From Prevotella sp. HUN102 (GTDB lineage Bacteria > Bacteroidota > Bacteroidia > Bacteroidales > Bacteroidaceae): 64,000 nt of DNA. Shown here piece by piece: positions 51,823 to 60,341 of this stretch. The stretch is from the NCBI RefSeq assembly GCF_000688375.1, contig NZ_JIAF01000001.1, positions 124,001-188,000 of the forward strand, given 5' to 3'. The notes under the pieces were generated by a model that saw only the letters and a list, made by a program, of their open reading frames with translations, had not been told where the DNA came from and made no database searches. The translations under genes and the position numbers were made by a program. The number at the start of each line of letters is the position of its first letter. The first letter of the stretch is position 1.

Positions 51823-52428
51823 ATGAAGAAATTATTTTTAATGGCAGCAGTTATGCTCGCTTCAGTTGGAGCTTACGCTCAGCATGCAGTTGGTTCATTC
51901 AACATTCAGCCTAAAGTGGGGGTGAATATTGCAAACCTTACTGAGTTCAATGATGCAAAATCTCGTGTTGGTTTTGTCGGTGGTGTGGAAGGAGAGTATC
52001 AGGTAACTGATCTTTTCTCTGTTTCCGGAGGGCTTTTGTATTCTATGCAGGGTGCAAAGTATGATGTGGAATCTTCTGTTTTGAAATCAAAGGTTACTAC
52101 TACTACCAAATTGGACTACATCAATGTGCCAATTATGGCTAATGTTTATGTGGCAAAGGGATTGGCTGTAAAGTTAGGTGTTCAGCCGGGTTTCAAAGTG
52201 AATGCTTCGCAGAAGGTAGATGTGGAAACTCCAATTGCAGATTATGACAAGTCAGGCGACATCAAGGCAAAGGGATTTGACTTCTCAATTCCGGTAGGTA
52301 TTTCTTATGAATATGCCAACTTCCAGTTGGATGCTCGTTATAACTGGGGATTGACGAAAACATTTGAATACGGTAAGTCAAAGAACAGCGTTTTCCAGAT
52401 TACACTTGGTTACAAGTTTGATATATAA
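51823..52428 (+). CDS. Porin-family outer-membrane beta-barrel protein
   Basis: 201 residues from the ATG at 51823, chosen by the signal peptide MKKLFLMAAVMLASVGAYAQ; an in-frame extension back to 51667 overlaps the promoter. The mature protein is an eight-strand-type barrel (beta-barrel OMP domain, PF13568-like): IQPKVGVNIANLTEF, VGFVGGVEGEYQVTDLFSVSGGLLYSMQG, TKLDYINVPIMANVYVAKGLAVKLGVQPGF and a final strand FQITLGYKFDI. Substrate unknown. A terminator follows within 20 bp. Confidence 0.88.
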   Translation: MKKLFLMAAVMLASVGAYAQHAVGSFNIQPKVGVNIANLTEFNDAKSRVGFVGGVEGEYQVTDLFSVSGGLLYSMQGAKYDVESSVLKSKVTTTTKLDYINVPIMANVYVAKGLAVKLGVQPGFKVNASQKVDVETPIADYDKSGDIKAKGFDFSIPVGISYEYANFQLDARYNWGLTKTFEYGKSKNSVFQITLGYKFDI

Positions 52429-52443
52429 TTAAAAGAAATAACA

Positions 52444-52475
52444 AGGGAACTTCTTGATGGAGGTTCCCTGTTTTA
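52444..52475 (+). terminator. Terminator after the porin-family gene
   Basis: Stem AGGGAAC/GTTCCCT (52444-52450 with 52463-52469), extended by weaker pairs inside, then GTTTTATTT. Confidence 0.8.
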
Positions 52476-52599
52476 TTTATATCCATTTAAGCACGTGTTC
52501 AGAGTTAAGCGTACTTTTCTCTCTTGATTTTGAACATTTGCTTGTAAATAAGACATTCAGGATATAAATGGCAGTTTTTTCAAAAAAAGACAGAAAACC

Positions 52600-52631
52600 T
52601 TTGCATAGTTTGTAAAAAATCACTACCTTTG
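52600..52631 (+). promoter_or_regulatory. Promoter of the tRNA-Lys pair
   Basis: TTTG at 52600-52603, 20-bp spacer, TACCTTTG at 52624-52631; the first tRNA starts 21 bp downstream. Confidence 0.85.
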
Positions 52632-52651
52632 CACACGCAAAAACGAAATGA

Positions 52652-52724
52652 GCACCCTTAGCTCAGTTGGTAGAGCAACTGACTCTTAATCAGTGGGTCT
52701 AGGGTTCGAGTCCCTAAGGGTGTA
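52652..52724 (+). tRNA. tRNA-Lys (CTT), copy 1
   Basis: 73 nt. Acceptor GCACCCT/AGGGTGT, anticodon loop CTCTTAA (CTT). Identical to the copy 36 bp downstream. Confidence 0.96.
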
Positions 52725-52760
52725 CATTTTAGGTAAAACACCAAGCTCATTCGTTTTTAT

Positions 52761-52833
52761 GCACCCTTAGCTCAGTTGGTAGAGCAACTGACTCTTAATC
52801 AGTGGGTCTAGGGTTCGAGTCCCTAAGGGTGTA
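52761..52833 (+). tRNA. tRNA-Lys (CTT), copy 2
   Basis: 73 nt, identical to copy 1; a terminator hairpin follows immediately. Confidence 0.96.
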
Positions 52834-52836
52834 CAA

Positions 52837-52880
52837 AAAATCCTCAAAGATTTCAAATGAAATGCTTTGAGGATTTTTCT
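52837..52880 (+). terminator. Terminator after the tRNA-Lys pair
   Basis: A 13-bp stem AAAATCCTCAAAG/CTTTGAGGATTTT (52837-52849 with 52865-52877) followed by TCTTTAT. Confidence 0.9.
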
Positions 52881-53036
52881 TTATATTGCTTGTGGTCTAA
52901 AAGTAAGTTAGCCGCCGTAGATGTTAGTAAGCTGATAATTCTTTTATTTTTCTGTTTACATCCACCCTTGTTCTCGTTTTCTTTTTTCGCTTTTTTCTTT
53001 GTACCCTTGTTTCCTTATCCGCTTGTTATTACTTTC

Positions 53037-54146
53037 CTACCTCTTTATCGCAGCTTTTATTTTCTTTGGAATTTCTTTTGTAATTACTGCTATATTTTCT
53101 TTTTTAGAGAGGTTGAACAGATGATGGTAGTGCGAAAATTTGATAAACGTTTGTTCTATATAGTATGCAATTCCCGATCTGACTTTTGTTGTTCTTCCGT
53201 ATTTTCCGAAGTTTCCTCTTTTATATACAACCTTTAGAATGTATTCTGCATACTTTCTGTCCTTTGGGGTTATGGCAATGGGAAATTCATTTTCCGGCAA
53301 ACCTAACTCATCTACGAGGACTGCACCAATGGCTTTGAAGGCTTTCAGGAAATCCAGTTTAGTAAGAATTCTTATAAGAAAGTCTACGTCGATCTTGTTA
53401 TTTTCATCTCCTTTGGTTTCGGCAATTTTGTTTCTATGACAGAGCACAGCCACATCGCAGAATTGCCTCAGTCCAACTCCGAGTTCTATAAGATGATGAT
53501 AGAGATGAAGAAAAGTGTATGCAAGATTCAGCGTAGGATTCAGTGTAGGAATTGCCTTCCCGTCAATTACTGCATACGAAAGTTTCTCTGAATTTAGCAG
53601 ACCGTCAAAGTAGATTTGATTCTCTTTGTCTGCAAATTTGAAGAGCGTGAAGTGAAGTTCAAAATCAACTTTATTGTATTGAAATGATAAATGTTGTTCT
53701 TCTTCATCATCATATTCTATATTGATTTTCAGTTCATCAGTTAATATAAGTCTTGCTCTTTCAAAATCCTCGGGATAGCAATAGAAATCTATATCACCGG
53801 GAGTCCGGTAGAGTGGGTTGGGGTAGAGCGATGCCAAGGTCTGTCCTTTTACAATAAAGAATCTGATGTTGTGTTTCTCCAGTAGCTCTGTCAGCATCAA
53901 AACATTAGAATTCAGCAGTTGATTTGCTTTTTTGATAGCTTCCAGTAAGGCAAAGGTGCGCAATGCCCCTTGCTGTGGAATCTTGATGTTGTTCTTTATC
54001 AATGCCGAACAAATAAGACTGTTCACAGTCTGCATCGATGCATATTCTGTGATAGTTTTATATTCTTCAATGGAGATTTCGTTGAAGTCAAGTGGAGTAT
54101 TCCACAACTCATTATGCAGTAGATTAAGGAATCTGTTTTTACTCAC
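53037..54146 (-). CDS. NTP_transf_5-type nucleotidyltransferase
   Basis: 369 residues. The region KHNIRFFIVKGQTLASLYPNPLYRTPGDIDFYCY carries the KG...RxxxDID signature of the uncharacterised nucleotidyltransferase family (NTP_transf_5; MNT-like active-site acidic pair in DIDFY). Helical N- and C-terminal regions flank it. Members commonly lie beside polysaccharide or lasso/antibiotic gene clusters; the substrate is unknown. Here it is next to the end of the glycan locus but separated by a terminator, so it is probably transcribed on its own. Convergent with the tRNA-Lys pair. Confidence 0.78.
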   Translation of the reverse strand: MSKNRFLNLLHNELWNTPLDFNEISIEEYKTITEYASMQTVNSLICSALIKNNIKIPQQGALRTFALLEAIKKANQLLNSNVLMLTELLEKHNIRFFIVKGQTLASLYPNPLYRTPGDIDFYCYPEDFERARLILTDELKINIEYDDEEEQHLSFQYNKVDFELHFTLFKFADKENQIYFDGLLNSEKLSYAVIDGKAIPTLNPTLNLAYTFLHLYHHLIELGVGLRQFCDVAVLCHRNKIAETKGDENNKIDVDFLIRILTKLDFLKAFKAIGAVLVDELGLPENEFPIAITPKDRKYAEYILKVVYKRGNFGKYGRTTKVRSGIAYYIEQTFIKFSHYHHLFNLSKKENIAVITKEIPKKIKAAIKR

Positions 54147-54217
54147 TATTCTTTATTTTTAGAACTGACTGATTTGAAACTGGAACTCGGGATAAATTCT
54201 GAACCCAAAGGAAGAGG

Positions 54218-54241
54218 GTAACAAGTAAACAAGTTTACAAG
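54218..54241 (+). repeat. 8-bp-period repeat, three units
   Basis: GTAACAAG, TAAACAAG and TTTACAAG in series, the same NNNACRAG form as at 3912-4032. Confidence 0.7.
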
Positions 54242-54254
54242 TTCTAATTAGTAT

Positions 54255-54299
54255 AAAACCAAACTATCCCTAACAACTTGTTCGATTATCAGGGATAGT
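54255..54299 (-). terminator. Terminator of the glycan operon
   Basis: On the minus strand a 9-bp stem ACTATCCCT/AGGGATAGT (54291-54299 with 54263-54271) is followed by TTGGTTTTATAC; it lies just after the aminotransferase stop. Confidence 0.75.
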
Positions 54300-54308
54300 C
54301 TGTAAAGA

Positions 54309-55664
54309 TTATGCTATTGAACGTTTGATAGCGTCAATGATATATTTCACATCTTCATCAGATACTAACGGACCTGACGGCAGGCATAGGCCAACCTTGA
54401 AAAGTTCTTCGCTGACACCGTTTGTGTAGGCAGGGCAGTTTTTATAGACTGGCTGCAAATGCATAGGTTTCCATAGAGGGCGGCTTTCTATATTCGCCTT
54501 ATCCAGTTCCATACGCATTGCTTCTATATTTGTATTTGGTTCGCAGGCAGTATGCGCCTGACCAGTTGAATGTACAACGCCGGCAGCTCCACCCACAGCT
54601 CCCTGAACAGCTTGAGCGTATGCCTTTTCTTGTCCCTTTACCTTCAAGTCCTTGTCAAGAGTGATGGTATTCAGCCAGAAGTTGGAATCATATTCGCTGT
54701 CGGGATTATCGTGGAAAGTAACTCCCTTTACCTCCTTCAGGCCTTTTGCATAAAGATCAGCCACGTGCTTGTGGTGCTCGATATGTTCGTCAAGAACAGT
54801 CATCTGTCCACGACCTATGCCGGCGCAGATGTTGCTCATACGGTAGTTGTAGCCAATCTCTTCGTGCTGATAGTATGGGAAAGCCTCACGTGCCTGAGTG
54901 GCGAAGAACATAATCCTGTTCTTCATTTCAGCATTCGGACATATCAATGCACCGCCACCTGAAGTGGTAATCATCTTGTTGCCGTTGAAGCTCATCACAC
55001 CAAACTCGCCGAATGTTCCTACTGCCTGCCCGTTATATCTTGATCCGAGTCCTTCGGCTGCATCTTCTATTACAGGAATATCGTATTTAGCAGCAATCTC
55101 AAGAATCTCGTTGATTTTTGCAGGCATACCGTAGAGATACACAACAATAATTGCTTTTGGCTTCTTGCCTGTCTTTTTGATTCTGTCCTTGATAGCCTCT
55201 TCCAAAAGCTGAGGATCCATATTCCAAGTGTCCTTTTCTGAATCTACGAAAACTGGCGTTGCCCCTTGATAGGTTACGGGATGAGAACTTGCACAGAAGG
55301 TAAAACTCTGACAGATAACTTCGTCGCCGGCTTTTACGCCCAAAGCCACCAATGCCAGATGAACGGCAGCAGTACCTGCGCAAAGTGCCACAATCTGCTT
55401 TTCTTTGAGTTCTTCGTAACCCTCTTTCCATAAGTTGTCGGGAGCATCCACGTGCGGCTGAATAGATTGAGGATATTTTTCATTTGCAAACTTCTGTCCT
55501 TCAGATTTGCTGATAAAGAATCGTTTTAAATCTTCTTCAAATCCATTTACATTAGGCCCAAGTGGCACCACCCAATTGGTGTCGAACGCCTCTTGGATAT
55601 ACTTCATTTCATTACCTGACATATGAGCCAAGCACAATAAAATTCTTTTGTTATTATTATCCAT
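54309..55664 (-). CDS. DegT/DnrJ/EryC1/StrS aminotransferase, PglE-like
   Basis: 451 residues from the ATG at 55664 (MDNNNKRI); an in-frame ATG at 55721 would overlap the preceding gene and lacks a conserved start. PLP-dependent sugar aminotransferase. Motifs: ICLAHMSGNEMKYIQEAF-like N-terminus (LLCLAHMSGNEMKYIQEAF), CAGTAAVHLAL, EDAAEGLGSRY, and the PLP-lysine region SFNGNKMITTSGGGAL. It would form a UDP-4-amino sugar for a glycan, as in the pgl bacillosamine pathway. An unusual Ala/Gly/Gln-rich stretch (YAQAVQGAVGGAAGVVHSTG) sits within the C-terminal domain. Last gene of the glycan operon, followed by a terminator. Confidence 0.88.
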   Translation of the reverse strand: MDNNNKRILLCLAHMSGNEMKYIQEAFDTNWVVPLGPNVNGFEEDLKRFFISKSEGQKFANEKYPQSIQPHVDAPDNLWKEGYEELKEKQIVALCAGTAAVHLALVALGVKAGDEVICQSFTFCASSHPVTYQGATPVFVDSEKDTWNMDPQLLEEAIKDRIKKTGKKPKAIIVVYLYGMPAKINEILEIAAKYDIPVIEDAAEGLGSRYNGQAVGTFGEFGVMSFNGNKMITTSGGGALICPNAEMKNRIMFFATQAREAFPYYQHEEIGYNYRMSNICAGIGRGQMTVLDEHIEHHKHVADLYAKGLKEVKGVTFHDNPDSEYDSNFWLNTITLDKDLKVKGQEKAYAQAVQGAVGGAAGVVHSTGQAHTACEPNTNIEAMRMELDKANIESRPLWKPMHLQPVYKNCPAYTNGVSEELFKVGLCLPSGPLVSDEDVKYIIDAIKRSIA

Positions 55665-55672
55665 ATTTATCT

Positions 55673-56308
55673 TTATATTATTTCTCCTGCGTACGGCATC
55701 TTTTTGCCTAACACGGTACAAACAATCATTTTAATGTCTGCCACAAAAGAGTAATGATGGAGGTAATAGAGATTTAATCTTACTTTGTCGGGAAAGATTA
55801 CATCGTCATTATACTGTTGAGCATTATCAACCTTTGCTAATAGTTCTTCCTCATTTCTATATTTGAGACTGGCTGGACCGGTAATCCCCGGTTTAAGTTT
55901 GAGAATTTCCCGAGCTTCATCCTTTAACTGGTCTGCATATCCGGGAACATCGGGCCGAGGTCCCACAAAGCTCATATCTCCTTTAAGTACATTCCATAGC
56001 TCGGGTAATTCATCGAGTTTGTATCGTCGTAATTTTTCACCTAAAGGAGTTATTCTGCTCTGCTCTGTCGATGCTATTGAAGTTGCTTCCGAATCTCTAC
56101 TGGCAGTTGCAGCTGCATTGTTTACGGTCATTGACCTGAATTTATATACAGTGAACAATTTTCCGTACTGCCCTACGCGCTTTTGCTTGAACAGTATTGG
56201 TCCGGGCATCTTCAGTTTGATGAGTACTGCCACTATGACGAGTACCGGACTCAAAAATAAAAGTCCTACCAGTGCCATCGTCTTATCAAATATGTATTTC
56301 AATACCAT
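55673..56308 (-). CDS. PglC-like monotopic phosphoglycosyl transferase
   Basis: 211 residues. One membrane segment at the N-terminus (MALVGLLFLSPVLVIVAVLIKL) is followed by the bacterial sugar transferase core: GPILFKQKRVGQYGKLFTVYKFRSM, LRRYKLDELPELWNVLKGDMSFVGPRPDVPGY (with the DELPE and GPRP motifs). Such enzymes transfer a sugar 1-phosphate to undecaprenyl phosphate, starting glycan assembly at the inner membrane. It lies 8 bp upstream of the aminotransferase, which supplies a likely 4-amino sugar. It is shorter than WbaP/WcaJ and fits the PglC form. Confidence 0.93.
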   Translation of the reverse strand: MVLKYIFDKTMALVGLLFLSPVLVIVAVLIKLKMPGPILFKQKRVGQYGKLFTVYKFRSMTVNNAAATASRDSEATSIASTEQSRITPLGEKLRRYKLDELPELWNVLKGDMSFVGPRPDVPGYADQLKDEAREILKLKPGITGPASLKYRNEEELLAKVDNAQQYNDDVIFPDKVRLNLYYLHHYSFVADIKMIVCTVLGKKMPYAGEII

Positions 56309-56410
56309 CGTTACTTTTTATTTCTGATTTTTCTATCTCATAAATTCTTTGATATGATGGATTAACAATCTATCTCTATCTGAAATTATGCAATGCACCA
56401 ATTTTATTAT

Positions 56411-56545
56411 ATTCTGTAAATGATTGAAAATCAGCTTGTAAAACCTCGGTTTTCAAATATGCGAAAAACGTATTTCGTTCTTCGCAAGAATAGGCTGTAA
56501 ACGTGCGAAGATTGTTTGCCATTCTTCGGTTAATTGGAAATTGTC
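56411..56545 (+). repeat. Interspersed 22-bp-unit element, copy H
   Basis: Units start at 56460, 56482, 56504 and 56526 (TGCGAAAAACG, TCGCAAGAATA, TGCGAAGATTG, TCGGTTAATTG). The left leader GTAAATGATTGAAAATCAG matches copy D; the right end CGGTTAATTGGAAATT matches copies A and C. It separates the GNAT gene from the phosphoglycosyl transferase gene, the only copy inside the glycan locus. Confidence 0.86.
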
Positions 56546-56595
56546 TTTTTACTGTCTGCAATAATAGTGTTATTATGATGGTATCCTTCATATTG

Positions 56596-57189
56596 TCATT
56601 TGGGCAGATATTCCACAAAATAGTCTCCGTTGTCTAATGTCTCTATTACCTTTACCTGATTTGCAGATTCAGCAGATTTTAAAGAAGCAATGTTGTCGGG
56701 GGCAATCGTCCCAAAGGAGCGCAGTCCCAATTTTGTGGCAATAGCCGTGGCACATAGATTCATCTGTTTGTTAATACCTCTTCTGCGCCATCTGTAGTCT
56801 GTGAAATATCCACGAAAACATTTACCCCAAAAGAAACTTCGCATAAAAAAATAGCCCACGGGTCGCCCTTCGTCATTACACACTATGTAAGCCAAAAAAC
56901 TTTTATCTGTTGCTAACTTTCGTAAAGTTTTTACATTAAACTCGTGTGGTTTGAAATAATCGAAAGATTCCTTTGGTTGCTCGGCAAACATTTTTGCAAG
57001 CAAAGTCGCATTCTCTTGAGTCAAAGAATTGATATGGAAACCATCTTTTTCATACAATTTCGTTATTTGTGATATGACTATAAGTTTATTTTTATATCTT
57101 AAGCCAAACAGCAAGGAATTTATCCATCCAATCAGTTCCCAAATAAACGGGAAACGGTCGCGAAGTATATGTGCTATTCTATAAAGCAT
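56596..57189 (-). CDS. GNAT-type acetyltransferase, glycan-locus member
   Basis: 197 residues. It has an N-terminal basic/hydrophobic part (RFPFIWELIGWINSLLFGLRYKNKL) and a GNAT-like fold: FHINSLTQENATLL, AYIVCNDEGRPVGYFFMRSFFW, YRWRRRGINKQMNLCATAIATKLG (the R/Q-x-x-G-x-G/A acetyl-CoA loop equivalent RRRGINKQM), and SAESANQVKV near the end. It would acetylate an amine, perhaps of a 4-amino sugar. It overlaps the neighbouring glycosyltransferase gene by 11 bp, so the two are coupled. An odd point is the separation from the later genes by repeat copy H. Confidence 0.7.
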   Translation of the reverse strand: MLYRIAHILRDRFPFIWELIGWINSLLFGLRYKNKLIVISQITKLYEKDGFHINSLTQENATLLAKMFAEQPKESFDYFKPHEFNVKTLRKLATDKSFLAYIVCNDEGRPVGYFFMRSFFWGKCFRGYFTDYRWRRRGINKQMNLCATAIATKLGLRSFGTIAPDNIASLKSAESANQVKVIETLDNGDYFVEYLPK

Positions 57190-58321
57190 TGTAATAGTCT
57201 AATAATGCTTGCCAAACATCCTTTTGCTCATATCTTTCCACTATCATTCGACGAGCGTTCTTTCCCATACGTTTAACTTCCTCCTGATGTGTGAGAAACC
57301 AGCGCATAGTCTGTTCTAAAGGTTGTGTTATATCGTTTACATAAGCACCTTTCTCATTCAATGGGGCTTGGATAATCTTTCCATTAAGTCCATCTTTGAT
57401 AATCTCATTGCAGCCATTAATATCCGTTACGATTGACGGCAGATTAAAGGCTCCTGCCTGCATAGGAGCATTGGGAAATCCTTCTCGATAACTTGGAAAA
57501 ACCAATGCGTTTGCAACAGCTAAGAAGGGTCTTACGTCTTCTTGCCAACCTACAAACTTGACCTTCTGTGATGTTTCCAGAAATTCCTGTGTACTTTTTG
57601 AAACTGCGTTGTCTTTTTCGAACGTACCTACTAAAATAAGTTGACAATCCAATTGTCGCATACAGGCAACTAATTCCTCTATGCCCTTATCGCGCACGAT
57701 ACGGCCGACAAATACGAATGTAAATTTTCGGGATGCCCAATTTGCCAATTCTTTATCTATTACGGTTGCTTCGATATCATAATATTGAGTATCTATCCCG
57801 TTGATATTGCCATAGTGCAGTACACGCAAAGGTTTGTTGGTAATACCGTCCTTTTGCAATATGTGCAATACCCCCTGTCCCTCAGGTATAACATTTGTGG
57901 CAAAACGGCAACTCAATCGTTCCATTGTTTTGAGCAAATAGCGAAACTTTCCCTGTGCTCCCTGATAGCGAAGCCCAGTTACCAAGTAGATACGTCGCGG
58001 CACTCCTGCCAGCATACCTGCCACCATTGCCAACAAACTGCCCTTGGGTGTATTGGCGTGCAAGATGTCCGGGCGTTCTTTTCTGAACAATCGGTATAAT
58101 CTCCATAGAGAAACAATATCAGTTTTCAGAGATATTTCCCTGTGCATAGGTATATCTATCACACGAATATCCTCGCGCTCCCCAACTGCATTCAGCACTC
58201 CTGTATCTGATGCGACACCCACCACATCATAGTATTGGTTAAGAAACCGGAGTTGCCCTCTCAGCAGACTATTCAGGCTTATATCGGCTGTGGTGATACG
58301 GAGTATTTTTTTTCGCTTCAT
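57179..58321 (-). CDS. Glycosyltransferase, GT4 family
   Basis: 380 residues from the ATG at 58321 (MKRKKILRITTADISL); an upstream in-frame ATG at 58378 would overlap the LicD stop. Two Rossmann domains of the GT-B fold: KILRITTADISLNSLLRGQLRFL at the N-terminus, DILHANTPKGSLLAM, and the C-terminal FTFVFVGRIVRDKGIEELV, VFPSYREGFPNAPMQAGAF with the E..F.P..E motif of GT4 enzymes. It transfers a sugar to the lipid-linked glycan on the cytoplasmic face. PglA-like in context, but the linkage is unknown. Confidence 0.9.
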   Translation of the reverse strand: MKRKKILRITTADISLNSLLRGQLRFLNQYYDVVGVASDTGVLNAVGEREDIRVIDIPMHREISLKTDIVSLWRLYRLFRKERPDILHANTPKGSLLAMVAGMLAGVPRRIYLVTGLRYQGAQGKFRYLLKTMERLSCRFATNVIPEGQGVLHILQKDGITNKPLRVLHYGNINGIDTQYYDIEATVIDKELANWASRKFTFVFVGRIVRDKGIEELVACMRQLDCQLILVGTFEKDNAVSKSTQEFLETSQKVKFVGWQEDVRPFLAVANALVFPSYREGFPNAPMQAGAFNLPSIVTDINGCNEIIKDGLNGKIIQAPLNEKGAYVNDITQPLEQTMRWFLTHQEEVKRMGKNARRMIVERYEQKDVWQALLDYYNAL

Positions 58322-58368
58322 TTTATAGTTATGTAGAATGGTATATTTTGTCTCGTATATAAGATTTG

Positions 58369-59205
58369 CTATGGCCAATATTCTTTTTCAAAATCTATAA
58401 GAACTGGATGATGTTTCCAAACTCTTTCTTCTAAAGGAGGGAGTTGCATATAATTGCCATAATATGTTTTTAATAATTTATCTGTATCCTTATTACACAT
58501 ATAGGTTTTATCCTCAAACTGTATTGAACTCCATTCCTCAAATGCTGCTTTGTCATAATAAATAAAAGCATCTTGGGCAGTTACGAAACATACAACTTTG
58601 TTTGCTTGATAGTTTTCGTCATTATACTTTTGTGTCTGATTGAAGAAAAAATTCTTGATTTTTTTATGAAATATTTTAGGTATTCCTTTTAATAGAAATT
58701 GTCCGACCCAATAAGCCAAAAATCCATCGTGATTTGAAACATAACCTCTACAATACAGCATATAAAATAAAGCAAATATGCTTTGCGTCTTGGCTCCAAT
58801 CGAATTATTGCATACTTTATCCATTGGAAATATATCCACAAAAATGCCGTGATGATATTCTGTATTTTCCTCTCCCTTAGAAACAAATGCCGTACCGTTC
58901 TTTCTTATTTTCATAAAATTCTGGGGGTATTTAGGAGAGGTTTCTTGCCGTAATAAGTAATACCCCTCTTGTGGGTGTTTTTCCCAGATTTCAATAAATC
59001 TATTATAATCCTTACGTGGCATCCAAATATCTAAATCATCATCCCAAGGGATAAATCCTTGATGGCGGACTGCACCTAGCATTGTGCCATAGGCTAAGGA
59101 ATAATGAAGCCCATTATCTTTGCATACTTTATCTATCACATCTAAGATTTCCAATTCAACATCCCAAATTTTGCGTTGAACGGTTTTATCAAATGTTGAT
59201 TCCAT
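58369..59205 (-). CDS. LicD-family protein
   Basis: 278 residues. The LicD nucleotidyltransferase-like core is visible in KDNGLHYSLAYGTMLGAVRHQGFIPWDDDLDIWMPRKDYNRF (GTMLGAVRHxGFIPWDDDLD is the family signature with metal-binding acidic residues). LicD proteins attach phosphocholine, or other phosphodiester groups, to glycans. No choline uptake or kinase gene is in the window, so another substituent is possible. It overlaps the upstream glycosyltransferase by one base. C-terminal part has Asn- and Phe-rich, less conserved sequence. Confidence 0.92.
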   Translation of the reverse strand: MESTFDKTVQRKIWDVELEILDVIDKVCKDNGLHYSLAYGTMLGAVRHQGFIPWDDDLDIWMPRKDYNRFIEIWEKHPQEGYYLLRQETSPKYPQNFMKIRKNGTAFVSKGEENTEYHHGIFVDIFPMDKVCNNSIGAKTQSIFALFYMLYCRGYVSNHDGFLAYWVGQFLLKGIPKIFHKKIKNFFFNQTQKYNDENYQANKVVCFVTAQDAFIYYDKAAFEEWSSIQFEDKTYMCNKDTDKLLKTYYGNYMQLPPLEERVWKHHPVLIDFEKEYWP

Positions 59206-60341
59206 TATATTGTTCCTCCATTTTTCTCATAAAAACTCATCAGCCATTTCACAGTTTCGTTAATGTCATAACCAGTCGAAGAGGTGTTGAAATTGTAGTT
59301 TTCTCTGCAATTGAGATATGCCTTTGTATGTTCTACAATGCCCTTAGCCCAAACTTCATCGCTTTCATTTAAGCTGTGCCAATGTAATAAAGGCGATATC
59401 TCCGTCTCTTTGCTAATTGTATCAGCCAAGATTGTTGGCAGGTTAGCCATTTGAGCTTCTATTACAGAAACTGGAAGTCCTTCCCATAGTGAAGGAAAAA
59501 TCATTCCATCGAATGCTGACATCAATTCAGGAATATCACTCCTAACACCTGTCATAATAATCCTGTCTTGTAGATTGTCTTCCTTTATTTTCTGTTGATA
59601 TACATCCTCCAATTCGCCTGTTCCGATCCAATAGCAGATTACATTTTCATAATTATTTACCAGAAACTTAAACAAGCTGTAAATTCTTGGTGGATTCTTT
59701 GGTTCCGTAATTCTCCCTACTGTACCTATTGCAATCTTCTGCTCGGGGATTCCAAGTTCTTTACGCTTTAAATTTCTTTTTTCCAGATTGAATTTAAATT
59801 TGATAACATCAACAGCATTATTGAAATTTTTGTATTTCGGGCTTTTGACAGTAGTTTTTCCATAGCGTTGGATTCCCGCTTCTGTTGAACATCCGAATAA
59901 TTGATCAGCAACATAACGCGTAGGGAAAGAGAAGAATGCATAGGCGAATCCTCTGAAGTCTCTGATGGAGCCTGCACTATGTGAATGAGCTATTGTGAAC
60001 TTTCCATATACTTTAGCAGCCTTTAAATAAAGTGCAGCCGAGCTTCCCAAATGCCCATGTACAATCTTTATCTCAGGATGCTGTGCAAAAAAATGTTTGC
60101 ATTCCTGATAATATGATAAAACATTGTAACCTTTGAAAGCTTGTACACGATAAATCTTTCCTCCAAGCTGAGTTATTTCATCCTCAAACAAACCTTTTTC
60201 TTTCTCGTGTACCAAGAAGTCGAATTGAATCCTTGTCCGATCCAGCTTTCTATAAAGATTCATAATTATAGCCTCTGCTCCACCTCTATTCAATATATGC
60301 AGAACTTGTAAGACTCTTATCGGTTTACTTTCGTTCATCAC
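59205..60341 (-). CDS. Glycosyltransferase, GT4 family (EpsF-like)
   Basis: 378 residues, GT-B fold. Begins PIRVLQVLHILNRGGAEAIIMNLYRKL (nucleotide-sugar glycosyltransferase, GGAE motif); the second half has IGTVGRITEPKNPPRIY, IICYWIGTGELED-type sequence, and FPSLWEGLPVSVIEAQMA (the E7 motif typical of GT4). It overlaps the GT2 gene by 4 bp upstream and LicD by one base downstream, so translation is coupled. It probably adds one sugar in repeat-unit assembly. Donor and acceptor unknown. Confidence 0.92.
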   Translation of the reverse strand: MMNESKPIRVLQVLHILNRGGAEAIIMNLYRKLDRTRIQFDFLVHEKEKGLFEDEITQLGGKIYRVQAFKGYNVLSYYQECKHFFAQHPEIKIVHGHLGSSAALYLKAAKVYGKFTIAHSHSAGSIRDFRGFAYAFFSFPTRYVADQLFGCSTEAGIQRYGKTTVKSPKYKNFNNAVDVIKFKFNLEKRNLKRKELGIPEQKIAIGTVGRITEPKNPPRIYSLFKFLVNNYENVICYWIGTGELEDVYQQKIKEDNLQDRIIMTGVRSDIPELMSAFDGMIFPSLWEGLPVSVIEAQMANLPTILADTISKETEISPLLHWHSLNESDEVWAKGIVEHTKAYLNCRENYNFNTSSTGYDINETVKWLMSFYEKNGGTI

